33,312 nt of DNA, taken from the NCBI GenBank assembly GCA_019112785.1, contig DXIQ01000088.1, positions 1 through 33,312 of the forward strand, given 5' to 3'. Below, piece by piece: positions 1 through 8,714 of the stretch. The DNA is from Candidatus Blautia stercorigallinarum. GTDB taxonomy: Bacteria; Bacillota; Clostridia; Lachnospirales; Lachnospiraceae. Each line of letters begins with the position of its first letter. Positions within the stretch are counted from its first letter, which is position 1. The translations under genes and the position numbers were made by a program. The notes below the pieces were generated by a model, which saw nothing but the letters and a program-made list of their open reading frames with translations, was not told where the DNA came from and ran no database searches.

Positions 1-1
1 T

Positions 2-1570
2 CTGGCAGATTATTACCAGCAGAGCTCAGACAATGAGCTGTCTCTGATCTTACAGGATACCATTGCCGACTCAAAAGGAAAGATAGAGGATGGAGTTGCA
101 TATATTCCTTATTCCGTCATCACACAGGAGCTTGAAGGCAGATTTTACTGGGACCAGGAGACACAGCAAATGTTGTATACCATGCCCACAGAGGTCCTGG
201 CTATCCAGCCGGAAAGCAATACCTACCAGATCGGGGGAGAATCCGTTACAGAGGACTATTCCATTGTGCGGCAGATAGACGGAGAATACTATATTGCGCT
301 TGATTTTCTGGAACAGTATATGGAGATCCAGGGAACCGTCTATGAGGATCCGGCCAGAGTAGTGATCCTCTATAAGTGGGGCACTGTAAAGACTGTGGAA
401 GCCAGTGAAGAAACCCAGGTCCGTTATCAGGGCGGGATCAAGAGTCCGATCCTGAAAGATCTGGAACAGGGGGAACCGATGCTCCTGTTGGAAGAGCTGG
501 ACAACTGGTCAAGAGTCATGACCCAGGATGGAATCGACGGCTATGTGGAGAATGGCGCACTGTCCGCTCCAAAAGAAACAGAATACGCATATACGGGCAG
601 CTATGAAGAGAACTTCACCAGTCTGACCAGAGACCATAAGATCAATCTGGCATGGCATCAGGTAACTTCTGAGGCTGCGAACCAGGCTTTTGCCTCGGAT
701 ACCCAGAATATGACAGGGGTGAATGTGATCTCTCCCACCTGGTTTTCTGTTACCAGCACTCAGGGGAATAGTTCCTCACTGGCGAGCAGCGACTATGTCA
801 GCCAGGCCCATGCCAAGGGACTGGAGGTATGGGGCCTTATCGATAATTTTAGTGATGGGGTAAGTACACTGGATACCCTGTCTGTCCGAAGCGCAAGGCA
901 GCACATTATTGAAATGCTTCTTTCTGAGGCCAACCGGGTGGATATGGATGGGATCAATGTGGACTTTGAAGCTCTGACAGAGGAGGAAGCTCCTCATTTT
1001 ATCCAGTTTATACGGGAACTTTCCGTTGCCTGCAGGAATAATGGCCTGGTGCTTTCCGTAGATAATCCGGTTCCCCAGTATACGGCTTTCTATAACAGGA
1101 AAGAGCAGGGAATTGTGGCAGATTATGTGATCATTATGGGATATGATGAGCATACGGTAGGTTCAGAGACGGCGGGTTCGGTAGCCTCTCTCCCCTTCGT
1201 AGAAGAGGGAATTACCCAGACCCTTTCTGAGGTGCCGAAAGAGAAGGTGATAAACGGTATACCTTTCTATACCCGTCTGTGGACAGAAGCTAATAACGGA
1301 ATGGTGACCAGTGAAGTGTGCAGCATGGACCAGGCGGATGCCTATGTGGAAGAGTACAGTATGGAAGTATACTGGAATACAGATGTGTCCCAGAATTATG
1401 CAGAGGCAGTTACGGACAGCGGCGTCTTAAAGATGTGGCTGGAGGATGAGCAGTCTCTGGAAGAAAAAATGAAGCTGATCCAGGAATATGAATTGGCAGG
1501 TGTGGCAGAATGGAAGCTTGGATTTGAACGGGACGATGTCTGGGGAATTATCAGCAATTATATACAATAA
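2..1570 (+). CDS. Secreted glycosyl hydrolase family 18 protein with SH3-like domain (5'-truncated)
   Basis: The reading frame is open from base 2, so the true start lies before the window; about 522 residues are visible. The first ~130 resemble the copper-amine-oxidase-N-like stalk domain of clostridial cell-wall enzymes. A short SH3-like stretch follows (around 'SPILKDLEQGEPMLLLEE' and 'DGIDGYVENG'), then a GH18 barrel. The barrel carries the signature DGINVDFE; its last Glu is the expected catalytic acid of chitinase-like and YaaH/YdhD-like glycosidases. The late motif 'EWKLGFE' fits the conserved barrel-end Trp. From the family I infer an extracellular enzyme acting on beta-1,4-linked amino sugars, probably peptidoglycan. 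The N-terminal signal is outside the window. The gene ends 21 bases before the next one and may share its transcript. Confidence 0.85.
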   Translation: MADYYQQSSDNELSLILQDTIADSKGKIEDGVAYIPYSVITQELEGRFYWDQETQQMLYTMPTEVLAIQPESNTYQIGGESVTEDYSIVRQIDGEYYIALDFLEQYMEIQGTVYEDPARVVILYKWGTVKTVEASEETQVRYQGGIKSPILKDLEQGEPMLLLEELDNWSRVMTQDGIDGYVENGALSAPKETEYAYTGSYEENFTSLTRDHKINLAWHQVTSEAANQAFASDTQNMTGVNVISPTWFSVTSTQGNSSSLASSDYVSQAHAKGLEVWGLIDNFSDGVSTLDTLSVRSARQHIIEMLLSEANRVDMDGINVDFEALTEEEAPHFIQFIRELSVACRNNGLVLSVDNPVPQYTAFYNRKEQGIVADYVIIMGYDEHTVGSETAGSVASLPFVEEGITQTLSEVPKEKVINGIPFYTRLWTEANNGMVTSEVCSMDQADAYVEEYSMEVYWNTDVSQNYAEAVTDSGVLKMWLEDEQSLEEKMKLIQEYELAGVAEWKLGFERDDVWGIISNYIQ

Positions 1571-1591
1571 AAAGATAAGAGGTGGAGTATT

Positions 1592-2395
1592 ATGGCAGAA
1601 TACGAAATGTTTAAGACAACTCTCATGGGAGGTTATGACAAGGAGGAAGTCCAGGAACAGATCCAGAGGCTGAAGGATGAAATGGCGGAAAACCAGGAGG
1701 CATTCAAGAAGCAGCTTGAGGAAAAGGATGCCCGGATTGCCGAACTCCAGAAGCGTATCGAACTGAAAGAAGACTATCAGGCACGCCTGGAAGAAGATAT
1801 CAAAGAAAAATATCAGAAATATATCGACAATTATGAGAGTATCGGAAAGCTGGTGTTTGAGGCTCAGGTCAAAGCGGATACTCTGGAAAAAGAGACCAAA
1901 GAGAAATGTGACAAAATGCTTCAGGACGCAGAAGAAGAGGCAAAGCGTAAGGTGGAATCCGTACAGGCGGAGATCGATGACAAACTGCTGGAAGGCAAAA
2001 AGAAATATCTGGCGGTGCAGGAAGAGATGAATGGGATCGTAGAGCTGATCAATCAGGCACAGAAAAGATTTATGTCCTCTTATAAAGAAGTGCATCATAT
2101 TATCAGCAGTATGCCAACTTCTCTGAATGATCTGGAAGAAGATGTGGAGATGGAACTTCATGAGATGGAAGCCGGTAAGGCTGAGAATCCGGAGACGGAT
2201 AAGGAAGAAGAACTTCATCTGGGAGATACTCAGGAACTGGATTTTCTGGACTCTGTAGAAGATATAGCAGAGCTGGAGGAGTTTGATGAGGAAGATGAGG
2301 AAGAAGATGAAGACAGCAAGCTGGCTCTTCAGATATCAAAGCTCCTAAGCGAGGAAGATGAGGCTATACTGGAAGAAGAACTGGAAGATCTGTAA
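1592..2395 (+). CDS. DivIVA-like coiled-coil protein with acidic tail
   Basis: 267 residues after a good Shine-Dalgarno site (AGAGGTGG just upstream). The N-terminus 'MGGYDKEEVQEQI' resembles the GY(D/R)xxEVD motif that begins DivIVA/GpsB domains. A long charged helix then runs from about residue 20 to 170, rich in E, K and Q with heptad-like spacing and no membrane segment. The last ~80 residues are strongly acidic, with runs of D and E. The DivIVA family marks curved membranes and recruits division or cell-wall factors; a similar role is an inference from the N-terminal motif and the coiled coil. A hairpin follows the stop codon, so the transcript probably ends there. It could instead be an unrelated cytoplasmic coiled-coil protein. 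Confidence 0.6.
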   Translation: MAEYEMFKTTLMGGYDKEEVQEQIQRLKDEMAENQEAFKKQLEEKDARIAELQKRIELKEDYQARLEEDIKEKYQKYIDNYESIGKLVFEAQVKADTLEKETKEKCDKMLQDAEEEAKRKVESVQAEIDDKLLEGKKKYLAVQEEMNGIVELINQAQKRFMSSYKEVHHIISSMPTSLNDLEEDVEMELHEMEAGKAENPETDKEEELHLGDTQELDFLDSVEDIAELEEFDEEDEEEDEDSKLALQISKLLSEEDEAILEEELEDL

Positions 2396-2419
2396 AAAGA
2401 AGATACAGGCTGTATTTGA

Positions 2420-2472
2420 GCCGGACGGGAAATCTGCAACAGGTAGAGTTTCCGTCCGGCATTTTGCTGTTT
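2420..2472 (+). terminator. Probable Rho-independent terminator after the DivIVA-like gene
   Basis: The arms GCCGGACGGGAAA (2420-2432) and TTTCCGTCCGGC (2449-2460) pair with one bulged G, around a 16-base loop. A modest T-rich tail follows. It separates this unit from the LacI-type regulator. Confidence 0.7.
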
Positions 2473-2581
2473 ATGACGCAGGAAAATCCGTCGGACTGCA
2501 TGGAGGAACGGAGAATAAGTGTTACATTGTTTCAACTGGATGTTAAATAGCAGTGAAATATAGTCACTTTTTATAAAATAC

Positions 2582-2611
2582 TTGAAATTATCTATATGTT
2601 TATAATAAAAT
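2582..2611 (+). promoter_or_regulatory. Possible sigma-A promoter of the LacI-type regulator
   Basis: TTGAAA (2582-2587) is followed after 18 bases by TAAAAT (2606-2611), about 36 bases before the start codon. The stretch is very A+T-rich, so chance matches are likely. The string TAATTATA just downstream (2611-2618) also occurs in the promoter of the neighbouring alpha-glucosidase gene. Confidence 0.35.
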
Positions 2612-2647
2612 AATTATATCGTTAAACATGACAAAAGGTGGATAACT

Positions 2648-3676
2648 ATGATCACGATTAAGGAAATGGCAAAACAGCTGGGAGTCAGCCCTACAACAGT
2701 TTCTAATGTTATAAATGGAAGAACCGAAAAAATGTCTGAACAGACAAAACTGCGGATAGAGGAAATGCTGGTTAAATACCATTATGTACAGGACAGCCGG
2801 GGAGGAAGAAACAGTCAGGAAGAGCTTAAGCTGGTGGTAGTGGAGTTCTTTTTTGAAATGCGGGAAAGGATCTTTACGGATCCCTTCTGTTCTGAGCTTC
2901 TGGAATCTATCGCCAGGGAATTGGAAAGTAACGGAAGAAGCGTGGTGTGCAGCACAGTCCAGAATGAGGAAAATTTTCTGAAAAAACTTACGGCCCGGAA
3001 TGTAGAGGGTGCCATTATCCTGGGCTGTGATCCGGATCGGTGCGAAGAACTGTGCAGAAGGACTTCCAAACCTTTGGTCTTTGTGGACAGCGGAGAAGGG
3101 AATTATGACAATATCGGTCTTCGGGACAGAGAGGGCGCCAGAGAGATCACTTCTTATCTGATCAAACAAGGACATAGGAAGATCGCTTTTTTCTGTGATC
3201 AGGAGCGTCCAATTGCCAGCAATCGGGCCAGGCTGGTGGGATATAGGGAGGCTTTGGAAAAGTACGGATTATCTTATTCAGAGAGCGATTGCACCTTCCT
3301 TCCCCAGGACAAAAATCTCCGCTATGAGGTTTTGCGGAAGTTTGCCAGAACTGCCAAAGAAAAGGGCTATACAGCGGCGTTTTTTGCCGCGGATCTTTAT
3401 GCAAATGAGGCGGTGAATGTTTTCTTTTCAAAGAATCTCTGGGTGCCGGAAGATATTTCGGTGGTAGGATTTGATGATAATGTATACGCACGTCTTTCCA
3501 GGCCTACCCTTACCACTGTCCGTCAGTCGCCTACGGACAAGGGAAGAGAAGCAGTGAAGCTCCTTATGAAACGTATATATGGCCAGGAAGTCCTGGCAGG
3601 CAGTATGGAACTGCCTACAGAGCTGATCGTAAGAGAAAGCGTAAGAAATATATGGAAGAGCCATAATGGCAGATAA
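2648..3676 (+). CDS. LacI-family transcriptional regulator
   Basis: 342 residues, the usual LacI/GalR length. Residues 1-25 form the helix-turn-helix ('MITIKEMAKQLGVSPTTVSN' with hinge helix after it). The rest is a periplasmic-binding-protein-like sensor fold, with 'FVDSGEGNYDNIGLRDREGA', 'GHRKIAF', 'FFAADLYANEAV' and 'VVGFDDNVYARLSRPTLTTV' at the family positions. The start is supported by AAAGGTGG upstream. It lies directly before a GH13 glucosidase and sugar ABC importer genes, so the inferred role is sugar-responsive control of that cluster, like MalR. The N-terminal part of the sensor domain is somewhat divergent. A long terminator separates it from the next gene, so it is probably transcribed on its own. 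Confidence 0.9.
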   Translation: MITIKEMAKQLGVSPTTVSNVINGRTEKMSEQTKLRIEEMLVKYHYVQDSRGGRNSQEELKLVVVEFFFEMRERIFTDPFCSELLESIARELESNGRSVVCSTVQNEENFLKKLTARNVEGAIILGCDPDRCEELCRRTSKPLVFVDSGEGNYDNIGLRDREGAREITSYLIKQGHRKIAFFCDQERPIASNRARLVGYREALEKYGLSYSESDCTFLPQDKNLRYEVLRKFARTAKEKGYTAAFFAADLYANEAVNVFFSKNLWVPEDISVVGFDDNVYARLSRPTLTTVRQSPTDKGREAVKLLMKRIYGQEVLAGSMELPTELIVRESVRNIWKSHNGR

Positions 3677-3688
3677 AACAACAGATCA

Positions 3689-3770
3689 GGGCTGTTGCAT
3701 TGTGAAAAACGGAATATTTACCTATTAGTTATATTCCAGGTTTTGCCCAATGTAACGGCCCTTTTGTTTT
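3689..3770 (+). terminator. Long hairpin terminator after the LacI-type gene
   Basis: The outer arms GGGCTGTTGCATTG (3689-3702) and CAATGTAACGGCCC (3748-3761) pair over 14 positions with wobble and mismatch at two. Inside lie GGAATAT/ATATTCC and a GAAAAAC/GTTTTG pairing, giving one long stem. TTTTGTTTT follows at 3762-3770. It isolates the regulator from the transport operon. Confidence 0.85.
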
Positions 3771-3853
3771 GGGATTTTATTTCATGATCTATACAATATG
3801 CACAAAAAACATGTGAAGAAATTGTAAAGTAATGTAGTTTTTTGCGACACTTA

Positions 3854-3885
3854 TAGAAAAACCTTACAACACTAATTATAATTAG
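3854..3885 (+). promoter_or_regulatory. Promoter and palindromic operator candidate of the alpha-glucoside operon
   Basis: TAGAAA (3854-3859) lies 17 bases before a consensus TATAAT (3877-3882). The -10 sits inside a perfect 14-base palindrome, CTAATTATAATTAG (3872-3885). A repressor bound there would block RNA polymerase. LacI-family operators usually have a central CG, which this site lacks, so assigning it to the adjacent regulator is uncertain. Confidence 0.5.
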
Positions 3886-3916
3886 ACTTATAAATTGAAA
3901 CATAAGGAGGGGGATC

Positions 3917-5551
3917 ATGGAAAAAGTGACCAGAAAATGGTGGGAAACCTCGGTGATTTACCAAATCTATCCAAGGAGTTTTTATGACAGCAACGGAGAC
4001 GGGATCGGAGACATACAGGGCATTATCCAGAAACTGGATTATCTGGAAAAGCTGGGAATTGATGCTGTATGGCTGTCTCCTGTGTATAAATCCCCTCAGG
4101 ATGATAACGGCTATGATATTTCAGATTATCAGGACATAGATCCTATTTTTGGCAGCCTTCAGGATATGGAAGAACTGATTCGAAAGGCAAAAGAGAAGAA
4201 TATCCGGATCATTATGGATCTGGTGCTGAACCATACATCCGATGAACATCCCTGGTTTATAGAGGCCAGAAAAAGTAAGGATAATCCATATCATGACTAT
4301 TATGTATGGAGAGACGGTGTAGAGGGAGAATATCCCAATGAACTGAAGTCTGCTTTCTGCGGGCCTGCCTGGGAGTGGGTGCCGGAATGTCAGCAGTATT
4401 ATCTTCATCAGTTTTCTGTAAAGCAGCCGGATCTGAACTGGGAGAACCCGAAACTCCGGCAGGAGATCTACAAGATGATCAACTGGTGGATGGAGAAAGG
4501 AGTGGGAGGTTTCCGTCTGGATGTGATCGACCTGATCGGAAAAGAACCGGATAAAATGGTTATGGCAGAAGGAAAGATGCTCCATCCTTATCTGAAAGAG
4601 ATGAGCAGGGCAACCTTCCAGAAAGGAGATCTGGTGACCGTAGGCGAGACCTGGAGCGCTACTCCGGAAAGGGCTATGCTTTACAGCAATCCTGACGGAT
4701 CTGAACTTTCCATGGTGTTCCAGTTTGAACATATGGTGCTGGATCAGGTGCCGGGAAAAGAAAAATGGGATCTGCGAGAACTGCCTTTTGTAGAGTTTAA
4801 AGAGGTCTTTGAAAAATGGCAGACTGAGCTTTACAACAAGGGCTGGAACAGTCTTTTCCTGAATAACCATGATCTTCCCAGAGCCGTGTCAAGATTCGGC
4901 GACGACGGAAAATACAGAGTAGAATCTGCCAAGATGCTGGCTACCTGCCTTCATGGAATGCAGGGAACTCCATACATATATCAGGGGGAAGAACTGGGAA
5001 TGACCAATGTACAATTTGACATTCAGGAATACCGGGATATCGAGCTTCTCAATGTATATAAAGAACGGATAGAACAGGGGTATCCGGAAGAAGAGGTTAT
5101 GCGTTCGATCTATGTAAAAGGAAGAGATAATGCAAGAACACCTATGCAGTGGAGCGAAGAACCTAATGCCGGTTTTACCAAAGGGACGCCCTGGATCCGC
5201 TGTAATCCCAATTATACTATGATTAACGCAGAGGAAGCGCTGATCGATCAGGATTCTGTATTTTATTATTATCAGAAACTGATCCGGCTGAGAAAAACGG
5301 AACCGATCCTTACGGATGGAAGATTCCGGCTTCTGCTGAGAGAAGATCCTTCTATTTTTGCATATACAAGAGAGACAGAAAAGGAGGAGCTTTTGGTACT
5401 ATGTAACTTTAATGGACAGGAGGTTTCCTACGAACTTCCGGACATATGGAAAGATCAGGAAGTCCTTATCTCCAATTATGCCCAGGAGGGATCTTTTGGA
5501 ACGCTCCGTCCTTATGAAGCTAAAATGATCATCATCAGGAAAGGGGAATGA
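3917..5551 (+). CDS. GH13 alpha-glucosidase (oligo-1,6-glucosidase/MalL-like)
   Basis: 544 residues, usual for the cytoplasmic GH13 oligo-1,6-glucosidase/alpha-glucosidase group; no signal peptide. It starts with the family N-terminus 'WWETSVIYQIYPRSFYDSNG'. The catalytic residues are visible: nucleophile Asp202 in 'GGFRLDVIDLIG', acid/base Glu244 in 'TVGETW', and Asp319 in 'FLNNHDLPR'. Val203 directly after the nucleophile is the residue type associated with alpha-1,6 cleavage in this family (alpha-1,4-specific members usually carry Ala or Thr). Trehalose-6-phosphate hydrolase is related, but the ABC importer next door argues for unphosphorylated isomalto- or malto-oligosaccharides. A strong Shine-Dalgarno site (AGGAGGGGG) precedes the ATG. 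The binding-protein gene starts 4 bases after the stop, so they are one operon. Confidence 0.92.
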   Translation: MEKVTRKWWETSVIYQIYPRSFYDSNGDGIGDIQGIIQKLDYLEKLGIDAVWLSPVYKSPQDDNGYDISDYQDIDPIFGSLQDMEELIRKAKEKNIRIIMDLVLNHTSDEHPWFIEARKSKDNPYHDYYVWRDGVEGEYPNELKSAFCGPAWEWVPECQQYYLHQFSVKQPDLNWENPKLRQEIYKMINWWMEKGVGGFRLDVIDLIGKEPDKMVMAEGKMLHPYLKEMSRATFQKGDLVTVGETWSATPERAMLYSNPDGSELSMVFQFEHMVLDQVPGKEKWDLRELPFVEFKEVFEKWQTELYNKGWNSLFLNNHDLPRAVSRFGDDGKYRVESAKMLATCLHGMQGTPYIYQGEELGMTNVQFDIQEYRDIELLNVYKERIEQGYPEEEVMRSIYVKGRDNARTPMQWSEEPNAGFTKGTPWIRCNPNYTMINAEEALIDQDSVFYYYQKLIRLRKTEPILTDGRFRLLLREDPSIFAYTRETEKEELLVLCNFNGQEVSYELPDIWKDQEVLISNYAQEGSFGTLRPYEAKMIIIRKGE

Positions 5552-5555
5552 GAAG

Positions 5556-6857
5556 ATGAGAAGAAAAAAGATTGCCGCTGTCAGTGTTACTTTGGCAGGA
5601 ATCATGGCGGCAGCAGGAGTAATGTCCGGATGCAGTCTCTCAGGGGGAGATAACGGAAAGATCCGGATCGAAATGATTCAGTACAAGCCGGAAGCCGTAG
5701 ATGTGTTCGAGGAGCTGGAAAAGAAGTTCAATGAGACACATGATGATATTGAACTGGTCATCGACTCTCCAAACGATGCTACGACGATTATGAAGACCCG
5801 GTTTATCCGTGAGGACTATCCGGATATCATCGGTATCGGCGGTGATATGAACTACTCCAACTTCCTGGATGCAGGGCTGCTGATGGATATCTCTGATTAT
5901 GAAGGTCTGGATAACATTAAAGAAGCCTATCTTCAGATGGATAAGGAACTGGAGCTGGTTCCTCAGGAAGGTGTTTACGCAGTGCCTTATGTAGCCAACG
6001 CTGCAGGCGTGCTGTACAACAAAGATATCTTTGACCAGTACGGCTGGGAGATCCCTACCACCTGGGATGAGTTTATGGAACTGTGCGAGGATATTGAGGC
6101 AGAGGGCCTTCAGCCTTTCTACTTCGGATTCCGTGATACCTGGACCTGTCTGGCACCCTGGAACGCCATTGCTGTAGACCTGGTAGATTCTGATATCTGC
6201 TCCCAGGTAAACAGAGGAGAAGCAAACTTTACAGATAATTACCGGGAAGTTGCAGAGAAGACCAAGGCTCTTCTGGACTATGCCCAGGACGATCCTTTTG
6301 CATACAGCTATAACGATGCATGTACAGCTTTTGCAAGAGGCGAGGCGGTTATGTATCCTATCGGAAGTTATGCGGTTCCTCAGATCCAGTCTGTAAACCC
6401 GGACATCAACATTGACTCTTTTGTAATGCCGGCAAGTGAAGACGCTTCTGTGAACAAGCTGAATTCCGGAAACGACCTGCAGTTCTCTGTTATGGCAGAA
6501 TCTGAACATAAAGAAGCTGCCTATGAGGTTCTGGATTTCCTTCTGGAAGACGAGAATGTACAGTTCTATCTGGATGACCAGAACGCAGTTCCCTGTAAGG
6601 AGGGGGATTTTGAACTGGCGCCTATGCTGGACGGTATGAAGACTTACATCGAAGAAGGTAATCTGGCGGACTATCAGGACCACCATTATCCAAGTGAGAT
6701 GGCGGTAGATGCCATGATCCAGACTTATCTCCTGGATAACGGTGAAAATGCAACAGACAGTTTCTTGAAGAAATTCGATACCGAGTGGGTGCGCTATAAC
6801 CGTGATACCATCCGAAATCTGGAGAAGTATATGGAAGAGCATCCGGATGCAGAATAG
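5556..6857 (+). CDS. Sugar ABC transporter substrate-binding lipoprotein
   Basis: 433 residues. The N-terminus 'MRRKKIAAVSVTLAGIMAAA' leads to 'VMSGC', a lipobox-type signal for lipid attachment at Cys26. The mature part has the family 1 solute-binding pattern: 'NETHDDIELVIDSPND', 'YAVPYVANAAGVLYNKDIFD', 'IPTTWDEFMELC' and 'AFARGEAVMYPIGSYAVPQI'. It should sit on the outer face of the membrane and pass a sugar to the two permeases that follow. The adjoining alpha-glucosidase points to alpha-glucosides, but the ligand cannot be read from sequence. The Shine-Dalgarno site lies in the last codons of the glucosidase gene, so translation may be coupled. Confidence 0.93.
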   Translation: MRRKKIAAVSVTLAGIMAAAGVMSGCSLSGGDNGKIRIEMIQYKPEAVDVFEELEKKFNETHDDIELVIDSPNDATTIMKTRFIREDYPDIIGIGGDMNYSNFLDAGLLMDISDYEGLDNIKEAYLQMDKELELVPQEGVYAVPYVANAAGVLYNKDIFDQYGWEIPTTWDEFMELCEDIEAEGLQPFYFGFRDTWTCLAPWNAIAVDLVDSDICSQVNRGEANFTDNYREVAEKTKALLDYAQDDPFAYSYNDACTAFARGEAVMYPIGSYAVPQIQSVNPDINIDSFVMPASEDASVNKLNSGNDLQFSVMAESEHKEAAYEVLDFLLEDENVQFYLDDQNAVPCKEGDFELAPMLDGMKTYIEEGNLADYQDHHYPSEMAVDAMIQTYLLDNGENATDSFLKKFDTEWVRYNRDTIRNLEKYMEEHPDAE

Positions 6858-6872
6858 GAGGGGAAAGTTGAA

Positions 6873-7748
6873 ATGAAGAAAAAGATGGGAAACAGAGAGA
6901 AAACATTTCTGTGTATAACAATTCCGATACTGGTTTTGTTCTTCTTATTTAACACACTTCCGCTGATCAAAGGCGTGATTTACAGTTTTACCAACTATAA
7001 AGGTTACGGAACCTATGATTTTGTGGGACTTAGAAACTATGCGGACCTGTTTCAGGACGCCAGAGTGGGAAGATCCTACTTGTTTACTTTTAAATTTGCT
7101 ATTGTCAGCACCATTGTAACAAATCTGGTAAGCCTGATCCTGGCCCTGGGACTGAACAGCAAGATCAAGGGAAAGAGCGCTCTGCGGGGTATCTACTTTA
7201 TCCCTAACGTGCTGGGCGGACTGGTTGTAGGTTATATCTTCAGTTTTATCTTTACCTATATCCTTCCGACTATTGGACAGAAGATGGGGATCGGTTTCCT
7301 CTCCAGCAGTATGCTTTCCAGTGAAAGCAGCGCATGGCTGGCTATCGTATTTGTAGCATGCTGGCAGTCTATTGCCATGAACACGATCATTTATATTTCC
7401 GGTCTTCAGACAGTACCGGAAGACGTATATGAAGCAGGCGCTATCGACGGCGCTACCGGCTGGGCCAAGTTTAAGAATCTGACCTTCCCTCTGATCATCC
7501 CGTTCTTCTCCATCAACATGGTGCTTTGTATGAAGAACTTCCTGATGGTATTCGATCAGATCATGGCTTTGACAAAAGGCGGCCCTGCACAGAGTACAGA
7601 GTCTATCTCCTACCTGATCTACAACAATGGTATGAGCGGCGGACAGTTTGGTTTCCAGAGTGCCAACGCCGTGATCTTCTTCATTGTTATCGTAGTGATC
7701 TCGGTAGCACAGATGAAATTTACAGGAAGTAAGGAGGAGCAGTTATAA
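6873..7748 (+). CDS. Sugar ABC transporter permease (MalF/UgpA type)
   Basis: 291 residues with about six hydrophobic segments, the first at residues 13-35 ('ILVLFFLFNTLPLIKGVIYS'). The binding-protein-dependent permease loop is at about residues 184-205 ('VPEDVYEAGAIDGATGWAKF'), the EAA motif that contacts the ATPase. Length and N-terminus fit the MalF-like partner of a heterodimeric sugar importer. AGGAGGGG precedes the ATG. The next permease starts on the last base of this gene's stop codon, so the two are translationally coupled. Confidence 0.93.
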   Translation: MKKKMGNREKTFLCITIPILVLFFLFNTLPLIKGVIYSFTNYKGYGTYDFVGLRNYADLFQDARVGRSYLFTFKFAIVSTIVTNLVSLILALGLNSKIKGKSALRGIYFIPNVLGGLVVGYIFSFIFTYILPTIGQKMGIGFLSSSMLSSESSAWLAIVFVACWQSIAMNTIIYISGLQTVPEDVYEAGAIDGATGWAKFKNLTFPLIIPFFSINMVLCMKNFLMVFDQIMALTKGGPAQSTESISYLIYNNGMSGGQFGFQSANAVIFFIVIVVISVAQMKFTGSKEEQL

Positions 7749-8599
7749 TGAATAAAAAAGGAAATAAACAGACGGCGCGTACAAACTGGCCGATCACCAT
7801 TCTTTTGATCATCGGCTGCTTAACCATCTTCTTCCCGTTGTATATGACTATCATCATTGCTTTTAAGCAGCCTTCTGAAATGACCAACGATATTGCAGGA
7901 GCCCTGGCGTTCCCAAGCTCCTGGAGCTTCAGCAACTTTGCAGAAGCTATGGAAGTTACCGACTTCTGGAATTCCCTGGCAAACAGTGTACTGATCACTG
8001 TGATCGCCATTGTCCTGGCTGTGATCATCCATTCCCTGGCCGGCTACGCCATCGGAAGAAGCATGGCTCACAGCAAAGCATACAGCTTCATCTATCTGTA
8101 CATTGTAAGCGGTATGTTCGTACCTTTTGCTATCCTGATGATGCCGGTTGTAAAGCTGACTGCCCAGATGGGACTGGCAAACAGAGTAGGTGTTATCCTT
8201 TTGTACACCGTATTCTATATGCCTATGAACCTGCTGCTGTATTCCGGCTATCTGAAGAATATCCCGCTGGCTCTTGAAGAAGCGGCAAGAGTTGATGGAG
8301 CAACCACATGGAAAACTTACTGGAGCATTATCTTCCCGGTTATGAAACCCATGCATGCAACAGTAGCAGTCCTGACTGCTCTTGGTACATGGAATGATGT
8401 TATGACTCCGCTGGTTATCCTGTCCGGTACCAATGTGAACACATTGCCGCTGGCACAGTTGAATTTCCAGACCCAGTTCGGCACAAACTACAACCTGGCC
8501 TTTGCATCTTACCTGCTGGCCCTGATCCCGATCCTGATCTTCTATCTGGTATGCCAGAAACAGATCCTCAACGGCGTTGTAAACGGTGCTGTTAAATAA
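7748..8599 (+). CDS. Sugar ABC transporter permease (MalG/UgpE type)
   Basis: 283 residues with six hydrophobic segments. The EAA loop 'LEEAARVDGATTWKTYWSII' contacts the ATPase. The C-terminal 'QKQILNGVVNGAVK' matches the usual end of MalG-like proteins ('GLTAGAVKG'). It partners the preceding permease and overlaps its stop by one base. No ATPase gene follows; a strong terminator ends the operon. As known for MsmX or MsiK in Gram-positives, a shared ATPase encoded elsewhere probably powers the importer. Confidence 0.93.
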   Translation: MNKKGNKQTARTNWPITILLIIGCLTIFFPLYMTIIIAFKQPSEMTNDIAGALAFPSSWSFSNFAEAMEVTDFWNSLANSVLITVIAIVLAVIIHSLAGYAIGRSMAHSKAYSFIYLYIVSGMFVPFAILMMPVVKLTAQMGLANRVGVILLYTVFYMPMNLLLYSGYLKNIPLALEEAARVDGATTWKTYWSIIFPVMKPMHATVAVLTALGTWNDVMTPLVILSGTNVNTLPLAQLNFQTQFGTNYNLAFASYLLALIPILIFYLVCQKQILNGVVNGAVK

Positions 8600-8607
8600 A
8601 GTATTTT

Positions 8608-8664
8608 AAAAAAGAAGGCTGTCCCCGAAGTGCGTATAGCACTCCCGGGGACAGCCTTCTTTTT
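8608..8664 (+). terminator. Strong terminator of the sugar operon
   Basis: A hairpin with arms AAGAAGGCTGTCCCCG (8612-8627) and CGGGGACAGCCTTCTT (8646-8661) is flanked by an A-run on the left and a T-run on the right. It can also act for transcription from the other strand. Confidence 0.92.
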
Positions 8665-8677
8665 GCCCTTTTTTCCG

Positions 8678-8685
8678 CATATATT
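8678..8685 (+). promoter_or_regulatory. Weak sigma-E-like -10 element before cwlD
   Basis: CATATATT matches the sporulation sigma-E -10 consensus CATACAHT at 7 of 8 positions and lies about 30 bases before the cwlD start. No convincing -35 is seen at the right distance. B. subtilis cwlD is a sporulation gene, which is the main reason to record the site. Confidence 0.25.
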
Positions 8686-8714
8686 TTACAGACAGAAAGG
8701 CAAGGAGAAATATT

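Noticed and set aside
5640..6842. A 400-codon open frame on the minus strand opposite the binding-protein gene
   Set aside because: It mirrors a clear solute-binding protein, has no ribosome site and no recognisable domain; codon bias of the sense gene explains the lack of stops.
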